Assembly: GCA_037951105.1 (NCBI GenBank)
Contig: JBAMJV010002943.1
Coordinates: forward strand, 62,001-126,000
Reading direction: 5' to 3'
DNA length: 64,000 nucleotides
Origin: Echinarachnius parma
Lineage: Eukaryota; Echinodermata; Echinoidea; Clypeasteroida; Echinarachniidae
Under the pieces are notes generated by a model that was not told the DNA's origin, ran no database searches, and worked only from the letters and a program-made list of their open reading frames with translations. This document shows, piece by piece, positions 23,191-36,100 of this stretch. How positions within the stretch are numbered: the stretch's first letter is position 1; the number at the start of each line of letters is the position of its first letter. A program made the translations under genes and the position numbers.

Positions 23191-24388
23191 CCTTTGCATC
23201 TCCCCTTCATCGTCTGCACCACCATTTGTTTGTTTTGACCCCCCCCCCCCCCCCCCCCCCATATCGACACTTTACTTTGTTCCACATACTATTCATATTC
23301 TTATTTCCCATTTTAGTTTCCTTTGAGATTACGTTATATACACTGTCACCATTCATACACATAATCATGTTAGTTTATTAATATGTTATACTTTTTGCAT
23401 TTAATTTCTCTTTATAGGTACACTGTCCATAGACATGGGCTTATTCATATACATCCACATTCTCATCATGCACAGTTCCACCTCCATTTTGATCATATTG
23501 TTCCACCCTCATTTGTCTCTCCACCTTCCCTCTGATCACCTACCTATTTAGGCTTCCTTTTGTTCACTATCTATTTATCTCTTTTTAACTCCCTGTCCTT
23601 TGATCTCGCCTATCCTATTCATCCGATCCTGCAACACACTTCACTTCACCTTCTTTGTCCTAATCCTCTCCTCCCATCCCCTACACTCATAATCCCCTCT
23701 ATTGTTCCTCCCATCTCAATGCCCCAGTGCACTCCCACACCTGATCAACTGTCTTTTGTTCACATGTCTCTTTCCATTTCTTGATTTATTTCTTTGATCC
23801 TCCCTACTTCCTGTTCCATTCATTTGTCCCTGTTGCTTTCCCACTGATCGCCTCATCACCCACATGTCTTCATCCTTTTCACCTTCTCCTTTGAACTCGC
23901 ATATCCTATTCATCGGATCCTGCAACACACACCACTTCACTTTCTTTGTCCTAATCCACTCATTCCCATCCCTCACACTGATAATCCACCTCTATTGTTC
24001 TCCCCTCTCAGTGCCCCAGTGCACTCCCACACCTCATTAACTGTCTTTTGTTTACATGTCGCTTTCCAGGCCTTGATTTCCTTCTTTGATACTGCCTACC
24101 TCTATTCTTCTCTAAGCCTTTCACTCTCATCACATTTCCTCTGACTGCAGCCAATCAAGGACCCATCTTTGCCTGTTTGACCTGATTGGTCAAGCAGTCT
24201 TGACACTCTCCCACTCACAGCTGCTTTCATTCTGTTGTGTCTCCGCATCCTTTCCTCCCCCAGCCCCCCATCCACACATGTGTTAATGTTGGTATATATT
24301 CTGTGTTTTTTTTGGTAGAACTGTCATATTGCCCTGACGAAGATCCTGCTAGGATTGAAAGCTAGGCTGTATACGACTCTCATTTTAC

Positions 24389-24840
24389 CTCATTGGCGAT
24401 TTTGTATTTTTCAAATTTATGCAATAGCGTTAGCTAACGCTTTTGAAATAATGATTTTCGATGATAGTTATCTTCATACCGAAGGGACATTTGAAAAAAG
24501 GGTAACCCTATTGTATTCTTCTCTTACCATAAGCTAAACAACACAGCAGAAGAGAACTGAGGAAGCTCTAAGTAATTTTCGTGGAGTTAGACACTTTACA
24601 TGGATGTTTTTAAGTTTCCATATTGTACATGGGCGGGTTGCAGCAATATGCATCAAGTGACCTAATGATTAAATGTTTGCCCGTATGCAATATAATTTTG
24701 CCCTAGTATGACGTACTTTGCCCAAATAATATATTTTGCCCGAATATCCTCGGTCGAGAAAGAATAGGGCGCTAAGTTATTTGTTTATACTCAGGAGATA
24801 ACCATGTTTTATACTTGCGAACCATATTCTATATTCCAAA
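24389..24840. other. No recognisable feature
   Basis: AT-rich flank of the PLE palindrome. No exon or repeat was supported. Confidence 0.35.
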
Positions 24841-24844
24841 TTCA

Positions 24845-26135
24845 GATCTCATTTACCCTGATAAGTCTTTTTTACATTATATATGTTTGTTTTGGTGTTC
24901 AAAATAGTTGAAGTATAGTAAGAAATATAATAAACAACACAACAATAAAATACATCAGTTAAAAAAGAACAGAGAAATACATGAGAAATTATGAAAACAA
25001 TATAATACATAAGGAAGAACCTGGCTTTTTCACAATTTTTGTCGTATTATTATTCCAAATGTTCCTAAGATGGTGGGCATTTCCACGGGAATGTGGACAT
25101 GAAATGAAAAACACAATTGGCTCTATTTCAAATCCTACTTAGTTTGTCTGCATTATTATTTCATGAAACGTGATCCTATAATTATATCTTTCAGTTCACA
25201 TGTTTTGTTTAATTTTCGGCTGTCTCCTTATAGGGGAAACGGAAACCATACGCGAAACTCCACATATGGGACTGACCTGTGCAAATTTTAGGAAAATCTT
25301 CATAATATTTTGTATATTTTCTGGCATTTGAATTATTTAAGGGACAAAATTGGATGTCTGATAGTCAAGGAACATGTTCATAATAAAATGTTAGTATTTG
25401 TATTGCTCTAAAGTATATTTTGTTAGGAATCAAAACTTCTGGACAACCCTTAACGTGAGTTACCGATGTTTCTGCATCGAACAGTTGTTCCATTATTGTT
25501 TGTAAATTTGTTCAATACTGACTCATAGAACACATACAAATGTCACATTAGCATACAATATTTGGGTAGGATCAATATATAGATGATGCTTTTCACATTA
25601 AAGTGGTTACTGAATTTTGGCCATGTCTTTTTTGTTTGTAACGCGAGTTACCGAATAGGATTCTTAATCAAAGGTTCTTAAAGATGGCTCTGAAATTTGT
25701 TGGTGTGTGTGTTTTCTAGTTAGTACACATCTACTTAATCCTTAGTAGTACAAGTAGCCTACAGTTCTATAGAATAACGGAGTTACAACACAATGAAGTA
25801 GTCAATGTCACCGTGGAATTGCCCATATATGTAAACAAACAAAACACACTGTTTACTTATGGAGAATATATGATTTATGTGTAAACATATTAGTTGTATG
25901 ACCTTATTTGCATCAATGACCATAATTATGCAAATTAATGAAATTTGCACAAACTAAGAATCACCATTGTATTATATACATTTCACTTATCATGCGTAAT
26001 TGTGTACCGCGATCGGCAGAGATCTTATATGGGGGGGGGGGGGGGGGGGGGGGCATAATGCCATCAGCCCCGCACCCCCGCCGCCCCCCCCCCCCCCCCC
26101 CCCTTACCCGGCCGTAGGAAGCCATAAATACTTTG
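24845..26135 (-). mobile_element. Inverted copy of the element at 28.98-29.78 kb
   Basis: Matches the right-hand copy in reverse: 24890-25080 with 29290-29480 and 25860-26130 with about 29005-29250, including CACTTATCATGCG against CGCATGATAAGTG and GGCCGTAGGAAG against CTTCCTACGGCC. It carries a poly-G of about 22 and a poly-C of about 20. 25090-25860 is extra relative to the other copy. Confidence 0.65.
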
Positions 26136-26424
26136 TCGTTTGTAATTGTGTATACCCTTCGAGCATGGTAAAGGTATTACTATTATTTTGTACCGTAATC
26201 GTAATGGTGCGGGTTTGGGGTAATACATTTCAGTTTGACCAATACTCAACTATTCCTTTAATGTTATGATATATATTTCATACATGCCTGTACGGAAACT
26301 TACTTAGGTAATGGATAGACGTAACGTCCTTCTTTCACGATGATAATGTAAAATGTTGTAATATTGTAGATGTATTTCCCGAATTAGACGTTCTTAATAG
26401 CTAACGTTTACTTTTCCTCCACAG

Positions 26425-26708
26425 TTGGTGATGTGTCGCTGATTTATGAAACACGCGGATGTGGATTCAACGAGAATCGCTGCATAGGGGGCAGCGAACT
26501 TTCTTCCAACGTGGATGACACGGGAGCATCTTTAGCTGACCTGGTGGCTACATATTACCCGGCCGTGGGATTGAGCTTCACTAGTGGAGAAGGCAGCGTG
26601 TGCATCTGCAACAGTGATCTGTGCAACAGTGGTGCGCGCGTGCGAGCCCCGATCCTGTGCTCGCTTATCCTTGCTCTCGTGTCCGTCGGGTTCGCGCGAC
26701 TCGCTTAA
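26425..26708 (+). CDS. Last exon of a Ly6/LU-domain, probably GPI-anchored protein
   Basis: Acceptor CTTTTCCTCCACAG, then a phase-1 exon running to TAA at 26706-26708. The reading (V)GDVSLIYETRGCGF continues to CICNSDLCN, the C-x-C...CN ending of Ly6/uPAR (three-finger) domains, then a hydrophobic tail of about 20 residues (ILCSLILALVSVGF) typical of a GPI-attachment signal. It aligns with the last exon of the Ly6 gene at 33.1-36.7 kb: same phase, same VG start and equivalent cysteines. I found no exon carrying the first half of the domain or a signal peptide on this strand upstream, so it is either an orphaned exon or the end of a gene with very long introns. GPI-anchored Ly6 proteins act at the outer cell surface. 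Confidence 0.7.
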
Positions 26709-27355
26709 AGAACGCCAACACTGGCACATTAATTAATTTGGATGCCCTAAATGAAATAGGAGCTCAATGCATTAGCGGAGTAATATTAAAGTTTGTTATT
26801 AAAGCAACAGTGATCAAGGAATGAAAAATACCAATAGCGAGAGTTAAATGTTTGACAGAAAATGTTAACCAAAAGAAAATTTTGCTCCTCTGTTTTGGCC
26901 TGTTACTCGTAAAACAATTGAATTACTATTCTTCTTTTTCTTTATGTTATATTAAATTATTATAACCAATTTAACAAATTGTACTTAAAAAAGTTGATTA
27001 ATCCCTTGAAGCAAAAACCTTGTTTGGCGTCTCCATTTGAGTTATTGTCAGGCAAATGTCTTACATATTAAATGTAGCACACACGTAATAAGTCAAGCTC
27101 TACAAGACAAGTAAAATCACAATATTTGGTGACAATCGGCCAAGATTGTTGAGTCGCCAATAACAAAATGTGGCAAGGGGCATAAGCTGTCCCCTTTAAC
27201 TTTATCGGGTTAGTTTTACTTTTGAAGGTATTAATAGGATGTGCCTTATTTACTTGTAAGGAACCTTTCGGTAAATCTAAACGTTTTTCTACTTTATTTG
27301 CGTAGACTTCGACTTAGGATGCTAATAATTGTGATTATTACAAAATATTACTATG
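26709..27355. other. Probable 3' UTR and AT-rich flank
   Basis: No coding signal. A short motif, GTCAAGCTCTACAAG, occurs near 27093 and again near 29847; a looser variant lies near 28186. Confidence 0.4.
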
Positions 27356-27835
27356 GTATTAAAGGGGCAGTTTAGTTCGGGTATAGAGGGTGATGCACGA
27401 AGTATTTTTTTGTGAAATAATGAAACAAACTGAGTGTACAATTTGAAACAGCTTACAATTTTAATGACAAAATAAATCTTTGATCAAAATCGATTCAGAT
27501 TTATTTGATAATTACGTTTTAAGATATACAAAATTATCATACAAAAATGTTCAAAAGAATGTTAAAATAGTTGATGGTCTTTTTCTATTTCTTCATTATT
27601 TCCACAAAACATTACATGACTAAAATTGTTGAAAGAATATTTTTTTAGAGAGCGCCCACTTGTGTTTGAATGGCTCTTTGTTAATGATAACGGGGTTTTT
27701 ATTTAGTAGTTTGTAATTTGCTATACCTTTCAAGCGTGGTGGGTTTATTACTTTTAGTTTTTTATGTTAGTGTACGGGTGCTGGTTACTAAAGCTCAGCC
27801 TTACCAAAACTGTGCTACCCCAATAACATTTTGCA
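27356..27835. mobile_element. MITE with AGGGG(T/C)AGTTTAG termini
   Basis: The left end AAAGGGGCAGTTTAG and the right end CCAAAACTGTGCTACCCC are diverged inverted ends of the same family as 35584-36126, here in opposite orientation. Both copies share GCCCTCTTG- and CTTTCAAGCGTGGTGG-type inner segments. Confidence 0.6.
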
Positions 27836-28983
27836 AAAAGGTATCTCGTTTATATTATTCCATACAGAGATTTTAGAGTATAGAGGCCCATTTCCTTTTA
27901 CTGTATTGACCATGCGTGTGTATTACTGCGTCTCGGGACGTGCACTCCATCTCCAATAGCGTTTGTAATCACTCGGAGTTGAAAAGTGTATGATATTCTC
28001 TCGCCCGCAGGTTATCGTTTAATTATATTCATGTGCGTGTTTCGGTATTTAAAGTTTCATTAATTGCATAAAGTTGCATACATTTATTTGGCATTCCCAG
28101 GCCTAAGGGGGATGTGGCTCATAGCCCTCCCCCCTTTCTAATTTATTATTATTCAATCAACCACTTTCATATTTGGCACAGGTGTCAAGCAGGTCAAGCA
28201 CTACAAGTAGCAATCATAAACATGTGTTAAGGTCACCATATGAGGGCGTTATTTACGATAATTATATGATGATAAACATAGAAAATGTCAGAATGTTTAA
28301 GTTTTGGAGCTGTTTTCGACAAATGGACTGTTATCAAGTAGGCAAATTTTACTTTTTAACATATTTATGTAATATTACATATTCTGGAACATAGATCATG
28401 ACATTTCTGTTTTAGAGGCCCATTTGTTCCACAAAGTCATTTCTGGTGGTGACCTTCACACGACTTATCAGAAACAGTACACTTCATGATAACTTACGTA
28501 TACAATTTCATCAATGTGTACACTATAAACTTAAACCCAATTGATTTGTATCATATCAAAATATTGTAGACATCATAAAAAGCCCATTAGCATATTTGAA
28601 TCAAAAAAGATATCATAAAAATAGATCAAAACTATATTTGATTTAATTCTTATTATATTCAGTGTGTTGCGTCATTGTCTTTAAAAACAAAGACAAACAT
28701 ACAAAATCTCCATGAAACAGTAACACACCCAAACTTCACTTATTTACTAAAAGAAGAAAGAAATTAAAAATAATGAAAAGCATGCCCTACAGTTTATGGT
28801 ACCCATTGCAACACGAAGTGGCCAATCTAGTTAAAATTTATACCAAAATGTTTGCAATAAGATTTGAGCAAAAGCCACTAAATTTGTTGACAATCAAATG
28901 AAAATTGTGGAGGGGTGATAGAAATGGGGGAAAGGGGGCTAAATGAGCCTCTCCCCCCCCCCCCCCCCCCCTTGGGCTTGACA
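27836..28983. other. No recognisable gene
   Basis: AT-rich, with a poly-C of about 18 near 28953. About 80 bp near 28795-28870 resembles 29895-29970, so these are copies of an undefined repeat. Confidence 0.35.
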
Positions 28984-29776
28984 TTTAACCCTAAAAAGGC
29001 CGGGCTATTTGAGGTCTTCCTACGGCCGGGGGGGGGGGGGGGCATTATGGCCCCCCCCCCCCCCCCCCCTTAGATCTCGGCCGCGGAGCGGCCGATCGCC
29101 GTAAAATTGTGCACGCATGATAAGTGAAGTGTGTAGAATACAATGGTAATTTGTAAAAATTTTGACAAATTCATTAATTTGCATATTTATGGTAATTTAT
29201 GCAAATAAGTCATGAAATTCATATTTTTACCCATAAATCATATATTCTTTATTATTTAACTCTGGTTTTCACTAAATATTTTCTTTAGCGCATTTGGAAT
29301 GATAATACGACAACAAAATTTGGAAGAGCCCGATTCTTCCTTATGTTTTCTATTGTTTTGTTAATTTCTTATGTATTTTTTATTTTTTTACTTATGTATT
29401 TTATTGTTTTTGTTTCTATTTTATTTCTAACTATAATTTAACTATTTTGAACCCCCAAACCAACATATAAAATGTTAACAACACCAAATAACTAATGATA
29501 CATCTCATTTTAGGAAAATTGATATTTCCATATGTTTTGTACACAAATCACGAAATTGGGCGATTTTCGGGCTGACATGCATAGACAAAAGGTCACGTGA
29601 CCTTGTAACGGTATGTCCGATTTTCAAAATTTTTGTTTTAAAATGTGCGCAAGACCCAAAAGAAAATAGTAACCAAGCAGTGGCGCGTCATCTTACAGCG
29701 TTTTGGAGCAATACAAAAAATCGCGAAGGGGGGGGGGCATTATGCCCCCCCCCCCCCGGCCTTATTAGGGTTAAAG
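28984..29776 (+). mobile_element. TIR element with CCCTAA..AAGGCCGGG ends and G/C runs
   Basis: The left end TTAACCCTAAAAAGGCCGGG is mirrored by CCCGGCCTTATTAGGGTTAA at 29756-29776. Inside both ends, poly-G and poly-C tracts flank a CATTATGGC-type centre. It has no ORF. An inverted relative occupies 24845-26135. Confidence 0.7.
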
Positions 29777-30455
29777 CTCAAGCTATATCGCCGTACCCGA
29801 GCCCGATGGTATCAAATATAGGTGAGTGTGTTAATCATGCATAGCAAGTCAAGCTCTACAAGCTTGAGTTTACACACATTTCGAAAAATCGGTTAACGGT
29901 TACCTTGGCAACAGGAAGTGGACAATGCGTTAAGATTTGTATCAGAATGAACCCAGAAAGATTGTGTAGAAAGAATTTTGTGAAAATAGACCAAAAAATG
30001 TAAAAGTTTGGTTTGGGACACATTGGCAGAGCTCCTTTTGACTTAAATTGATCTATTAACTTCATAAGAATTTCTCAAAAGAGATAATTGGTACTTTAAT
30101 CATATAGTCATATCATTTCAGATTCTCTCGAAAGGCGATATTTTAATAGAAAAGAATAAAATAAACCTAGGATTTTTGTTATAAATTTGCCAAACTTTAT
30201 CTCCGCAAAGTGTCCTATTTCGGATACTATAAACGATCGATGTGTTGAAATTCAGATATGTCTGACCAAAAAACGTTCAATAAAGTTTTTTGTTTTATTT
30301 AATCTCAATTATTATCTCTAATTCCACATAAATCTTGAACAACATAAAGGAATTTCCAATACACAAACAGCAAGGTATTCAATAAGGCTGTAAAAGGTCT
30401 AAGAGGTTTTGATAGAATGTTTTAAAAGTAATGGATTACTATTCACTTTTATATA
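29777..30455. other. No recognisable gene
   Basis: AT-rich sequence with fragments of undefined repeats (see 28795-28870). Confidence 0.3.
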
Positions 30456-31052
30456 TACCGAACACAAAAAGTAACTTCACCCCTAAGCAATTGCCCATAA
30501 TTTCATAACCAAGAATCGTTTCAAGATTTCGTCTTGCTAATATATCCATATGGTAGTTAGGAAAACAATGTGTAAAAATAAGAGGTAACCATTAATACAT
30601 GGTTGAGTGAGCACACATTACAGAAAAATAGTCATATTTCAAAATTCGCAAAAGTATTATCATCATTACAAATTATTGAGAGTTGGAAAATAAAAAAATG
30701 CACTGTTTTACAATTGCAATTAATGCATTTTACCACATGTGCCATACAAAAATTAAAATGAATGGAACATCAAACAGCATTGTTTCATAAACCATCAATG
30801 CATTCCGCCACATGTGCGGATTCTCAACAATGTACAGACAGGCACGCGCAATACCTTGTGACTTTTGAATTGGGCCATTTTGTCTTTAATCTGTGCTCAT
30901 TTAGCCATAAAGTAATGAATATCTCTGATTTTCGCACATATCGAACATAACAACTGTGCCAATATTGTGGTAAGATGACATCGTGAAACAATAATCGGTT
31001 ATGAAATGATGAGCAATTGCTTAGGGGTGAAGTTACTTTTTGTGTTCGGTTT
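30456..31052. mobile_element. MITE with TIRs of about 55 bp (CCGAACACAAAAAGTAACTT)
   Basis: 30459-30515 and about 30995-31050 are inverted copies starting CCGAACACAAAAAGTAACTT and continuing through CACCCCTAAGCAATTGC. TA flanks both ends, suggesting a Tc1/mariner type. Its interior has the same GTGAGCACACATTA / TAATCTGTGCTCA arrangement as the palindrome at 9655-10036. Confidence 0.8.
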
Positions 31053-31291
31053 ATAATAGACAACTGGTAATCATGTGGATAATTAGTAAGGACTAAGAGG
31101 CAATCTACACCCACATACCCTACACGCAACTGCGAATCGCAGCGAATAAATGAATACAAAAAAACACGATATCATCGCAGCACGAATATCACACTTAATT
31201 ATCAGCAATCATGATTAACGAAACACGTATCTATAGTATTATTTGTTTAGTTTCCAGCATGTATTGACCAGTCGCTCGTAATTTCAAAGCA

Positions 31292-31732
31292 TATGTGACC
31301 TTACACCACAAAACAACCAATAAGTCTGGGAAAATGATTATGCTGATTCTCACATGACATCAAAGTAGAAGTCATTACCTTTAAAATGGTATATGATTTG
31401 CCATATTCAGACAAGGCAAACCCTCTGAAAATGAGCGCCAAAGAATTTAAAAATGGCTGAAGAAGTTTTCAAACAAGGGAGAAACGGGCCACTTCAAAGA
31501 TCGGCATCCATTGAAGCGCTGTTATCTGATAATTTGTATTCGATGAAAAAACATACTTAAAGATGATTTCTGATGATCAAAATTTCACAGAAGGTAGATT
31601 AAGATACCTTCATTCAGGAAATACAAAAATCCTAAATCTCATACTTTTGACCAAATTTGACTATTTCAGCTAATAACAGAGAAACTATATCTGCGACATA
31701 ACGGTCGTTTTGTGGTGTGAGGTCACATATTA
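31292..31732. mobile_element. MITE with ATGTGACCTTACACCACAAA termini
   Basis: The left end ATGTGACCTTACACCACAAA and the right end ending TTTGTGGTGTGAGGTCACAT form TIRs of about 28 bp. The interior is non-coding, about 440 bp in total. Confidence 0.75.
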
Positions 31733-32013
31733 TGTGTTGTAATCTTTAATTTGTAGTTAATTGTAAAGTACGTTTAGGTTAAATGTTGTTGTTTTGCATG
31801 GTCAACGGTTTTTGTATTTTTGTTCCAAGCAACGAATAAATTAGAGCTTCAAAAAAAGTTTCAATGAGTAATTCGATTTGTGTTTTGTTCTTCAGTGTTG
31901 TTCAGCAAACAAAATAAGAATACAACAAAATAAGAAATAAGAAATACGTACGAGCACTTATAACAATACATTTACAGAGCAACATCCCCACAAACACAAG
32001 CACAAACATTACC

Positions 32014-32046
32014 ACACACGCACGCACACACACACACACACACACA
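32014..32046. repeat. CA dinucleotide microsatellite
   Basis: A run of CA, read as TG on the other strand, with CACG interruptions. A second tract of GT followed by poly-G lies at 32185-32217, and a poly-C at about 32289-32305. Confidence 0.85.
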
Positions 32047-32184
32047 AATATAACCACCCACACACAGGCATACGCGTACATAATGAACACACATACATGT
32101 TAATATCCTCTGATTACGTCATCGTGAAGACTGACGCTAAATGGTAAAATCGCACTAACATTTGTATATTTAGTGGGGAGGGGT

Positions 32185-32215
<31 letters not shown>

Positions 32216-32404
32216 TGTAGCGGTCGGGGGAGGGTGGAGTTCCTCATGTATATTGCCAATATGCAACATTTACACCGTAAATCCCTAGCCCCCCCCCCCC
32301 CCCCCACCCCCCCTTAAGCATCCAGTATCTTGCCATGCTGTGGGCATTTGTTAGTACTTGGATACTTTAGGAAAATTGTCCTTGTTCATACATGACTTTC
32401 GTCG

Positions 32405-32466
32405 CTTGGAGATGATTATCAATCATATTAGGCGCTATATAAATCGAGGTTATTATTATTATTATT
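32405..32466 (+). mobile_element. SINE 3' end fragment
   Basis: ATCAATCATATTAGGCGCTATATAAATCGAG (read 32420-32450) followed by an ATT tail matches the 3' end of the SINE at 16535-16912. Confidence 0.65.
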
Positions 32467-32837
32467 ACATGTATAACAATTTAAAAACTCACTGTAAGCA
32501 TGGTCTTTAAATATTTCCAGGCTTCTACAACTGTCCAAATCTTTGATCACTTTCTGTGGCCCCAACAAGTCAACATATTTTTGATAATATAAAAACAATA
32601 CTTATAAAGCCTCACACAGTCGACAATATACAAGAGTCTCTTTAAAATTGTTGTTAATAATCTCTCTTTTGGATCCTTATTTCTACCAACCATCGCAGTA
32701 ACAATGATGGTAATACAAAGATGAAATTTCAAGTGTGTAATACATAATACATGTTTGGAAGCCAAAGGGCTGATATCTACAGGCGTGTTCACACCAAGAT
32801 TAATGATTACAATTACAATCACTTGTATATGAAAAAC

Positions 32838-33094
32838 CTAGTTCCAAAAGGCGGTAAATCCACTTTCCATGACACAGAATGAGTTAACGATATAATTCAG
32901 TACATTAATAAGCTAAGTAGCTAGCTAGAAATTCAAATTTTAGGACACATTACACGATCAAAATCAAAGTATGGAACGTTCCATTTTCATATTCCCATAG
33001 GCATGTGTACAAAGTAGGAGAAATAACCCTGTATTTCTCATAAGTTAAACATGAGTGGATTTATCGCCTTTTGGAATGAAGCTCTTCATATATA
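32838..33094. mobile_element. MITE family Z (GAAGAGCTTAGTTCC ends), copy 1
   Basis: TIRs of the form ATGAAGAGCTTAGTTCCAAA followed by AGGCGNTAAATCCAC, with a central GGAACGTTCCAT motif. It lies about 40 bp downstream of the stop codon of the minus-strand Ly6 gene. Other copies or fragments are at 36360-36640, 39570-39795, 53830-53878 and 61890-62025. Confidence 0.75.
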
Positions 33095-33130
33095 AAATTA
33101 TAATTATGGGGTGTGGGGTGTGGCTAAGCT

Positions 33131-36100
33131 TCAATTCCAATACTTTGCCAATGCGGTCGCAAACAGCGCAGCGAGGAGAACCGCGTAGCTAGTCTCACAC
33201 CCAGGCGTCGCTCCGTTGCCTCGGCCGTTGCCTCGTCGGTCGCCCCGGTTGTCCTGGTTGTTATCGTTGCACAGTGAATCTTTGCAGGTGCAGTAGGAGC
33301 CGTCGATCAGATTGTTGAAGCGGATGTCGGGGTCCATCAAGCGGTCTTGCACGAGGTCGGTCAAGGCAGTAGGAGAAGTGAAGAGAGAATCCACGAAGTA
33401 CTCGCTCCCTCTCTCGCACCCTGAGCGTTCCATGCTACACGAACGTCGCACAGCCGACAACCGGAAGTTTCCAACTGAGAGGTGTAAATAAAGTCTTAGG
33501 ATGGTGAAGAAAGTACAAATGCATATATCAAGATACACGATTTAAGGAAATACATACCCTTTCAAATGTATAAATAAAGTCATGGGAGTATAAAGAAAAA
33601 AACAGCTGCAAACATATTTAGTATTACACATTTGGCAGCGCAATGCAAAGGGGTAAATAATTAACAACTTGCAAAATAGCAGCATGGACTTGTCTACTAT
33701 GAATTATAAAGATACATGAATATACAAACGAAAATGTGGCGGAGACACATAACAATGCAATTACATGAACCATTACGATAACTGTTTTAGATGATTGCTT
33801 GTATCTGCAAACATACATAATGACACTTCATTTCAGTTTTCCAACTTGTCTAGAAGGGAAACCAATCAAACCTGCAGAAAGTTAAAAATGGCGGACATTT
33901 TGGACGCCATCTTGGATGATAGAAAACGCATATTCAGCTTGTTTAAAAAAAAAGATGTACGCACACATAGCCGACTTGACCCGATCCGACTGGCTGTTAG
34001 TTGGTACAGCTCAGTATACGTTGCCTCAGGACTCATGTTTTGCCGGTCAAGAGCCAGTCGGAGATCATTCAAGGCCGATTCAACATGTTAAATCTGCGAA
34101 ACCGACTCCAAAACACTTGCAATTTGTGTAAGTGTCAAATTATTGTAACTGTTTGACCAACATCCAATCAGCATGGAGCACTACAGCTGTTGCCATAGTA
34201 GTTACAATATTTGGACACTAACTACAATTGCAAGTGTTTTATGAAATGGGCTAAAGGTCGAGTCTACTCTGTGAGCGGAGGGCTGAAAGTTAACAGTCAA
34301 AACTCACCAGCCGGACGAGACATGTTCAGGGTGAATGTCTCCGTACTGCAGCCCGTGCTCTCCTCCGGGCACTCGATAGTCCCGCCGTAGTTGTCCTCCG
34401 TGCAGTCGCCTGGAGCAGGAGCGGAGGGGTCAAGCTCGTCGTACAGCGCGATGGACAGGGCTGACTTCAAGGTATCTGGAGCTAAGCTGACCTGGGCCAA
34501 GTATGCCTGACCTTCTGTCATCGTGACGCAGTGGTAGCACTCAATATGATGGTGATCGCCTACATGCGCGTTGCCTGTTTAGGAGAAGTGTACATTATTT
34601 TGTATGTAATGCTTTATCACAGTTGTAGTTTTTATCTACAATAGAAGCATGGGACACGTGTCGGTTTTTTCGAATTTTCTTACAGTTAAAAGATGTTTAC
34701 GATTGAAGTGTTTATATATGTTAAGCTATATCAAATGGATAGTAACCGTGTACAAGTCAGTGCATTGAGTTAGTGTATTTAACTGAACATTTCTGCTCAT
34801 TACTCGGCCATTATAATGTCCATGTAACCTTAAATACCCAGTGGACATATCAGACAATAACAATACACATTATATTAACCATTCATCACTTTTTGCACAT
34901 GTTCCCAAAGTTACTTCGTCCCTTTAATAATATTTACAATAGTAACTGCGACCGTTGGCTCTTACTCATTGATGTCAGTATAATGCTGGAATGACAATAG
35001 TTAAACACAGCGTAGCCAGGCACACATTTCAATCGTCACTCATTCAATTTGGAAATGTTATCCACGCATATCTAGAGATCAGTGGAACTAGGGCAAGTCC
35101 TTTTGTTACGGTCGAGCTCTCGCCCCTCGGGATGTTGTTTACAAAGATTATAATGGTACTTGGATCTAGTAACTTTGGTAACACAAATGTACAAATGGTT
35201 GATACAATGTGTATTTTTGCACTTGCCAACAAAGTTAATTTATCCTTTTAAAGGGAATAAGTAACATTGTCCAATTCTGCAAAACTGACTTGGAACGTAA
35301 GTGGTTCTCTTATATCTTATCATACATATTAACAATGAAAGCACGGGAAACGTTTCGGATTTTTCAATTTCCCAATCGTTTAAAAAATATTTACAATTGA
35401 AGTGTTCATAATTTGTATAAGAAATTGCCTTTGGAAAATTGTATGCCGTTTACCAAAGATACAACAAGTTATTAATGAATATCACTTTGCATTTGTGTGC
35501 ATATCTCAGAAAAAATCCTATTAACGTAAAATGTTCACACATTACTTTCCGGACATATCAGATTATTCCAAATACACATTTCATTAAAGGGGTAGTTTAG
35601 TTTTGGTAAGGCTGAACTTTAGTAGCCAAAACCTGCACAGTAACATTATAAACTAATAGTTATAACTCCACCGTGCTCGAAAGGTATACAAAATTACAAA
35701 CGACCAAGTAAAACGCCTGTTATCATTCAAAAAGAGCCATTAAAACACAAGAGGGCGCTTTTTTAAAAGGCATTGGTTTCAAGCATTTTCAACCAAAATT
35801 ATGCATGTGATGTTTTGTTGATATAATGATTAAATAGCGAGATCATCAACAACCATTTAAAATACGCTTTTGAAATTTGTTGAAAAAGTGCAAGCATTTT
35901 TTTTATTTTTTCAAAAAATTATCTAATTATTTGGGCCCCAAATAATTATAAGATCAGATATATTTATTGATATTTCAGCCGTTTCTGGGTCGATTTTGAC
36001 CAAATAAAGTTTATTCTGCCATTAAAATTGCATGTTCTCTCAAATTCGACACTCAGTTTTTCATTACCTCACAAAAAAATTGCGATGTGCAGCGCCCTCT

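Larger units (their letters stand above)
19347..24388. mobile_element. Head-to-head palindrome of two truncated Penelope-like elements
   Basis: The minus-strand copy (21726 to 19347) and plus-strand copy (21727 to about 24388) meet at a perfect dyad around 21715-21738. Both are cut at the same codon, before the FDVSSLYTNIP motif. Their outer ends share GTATACGACTCTCAT. The arms are similar but not identical: the left has a 9-bp duplication near the centre; the right has about 22 Cs where the left has 6 (23239 against about 20200), lacks about 24 bp in the 3' UTR, and has an extra diverged tandem copy of about 280 bp (about 23820-24100). Confidence 0.9.
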
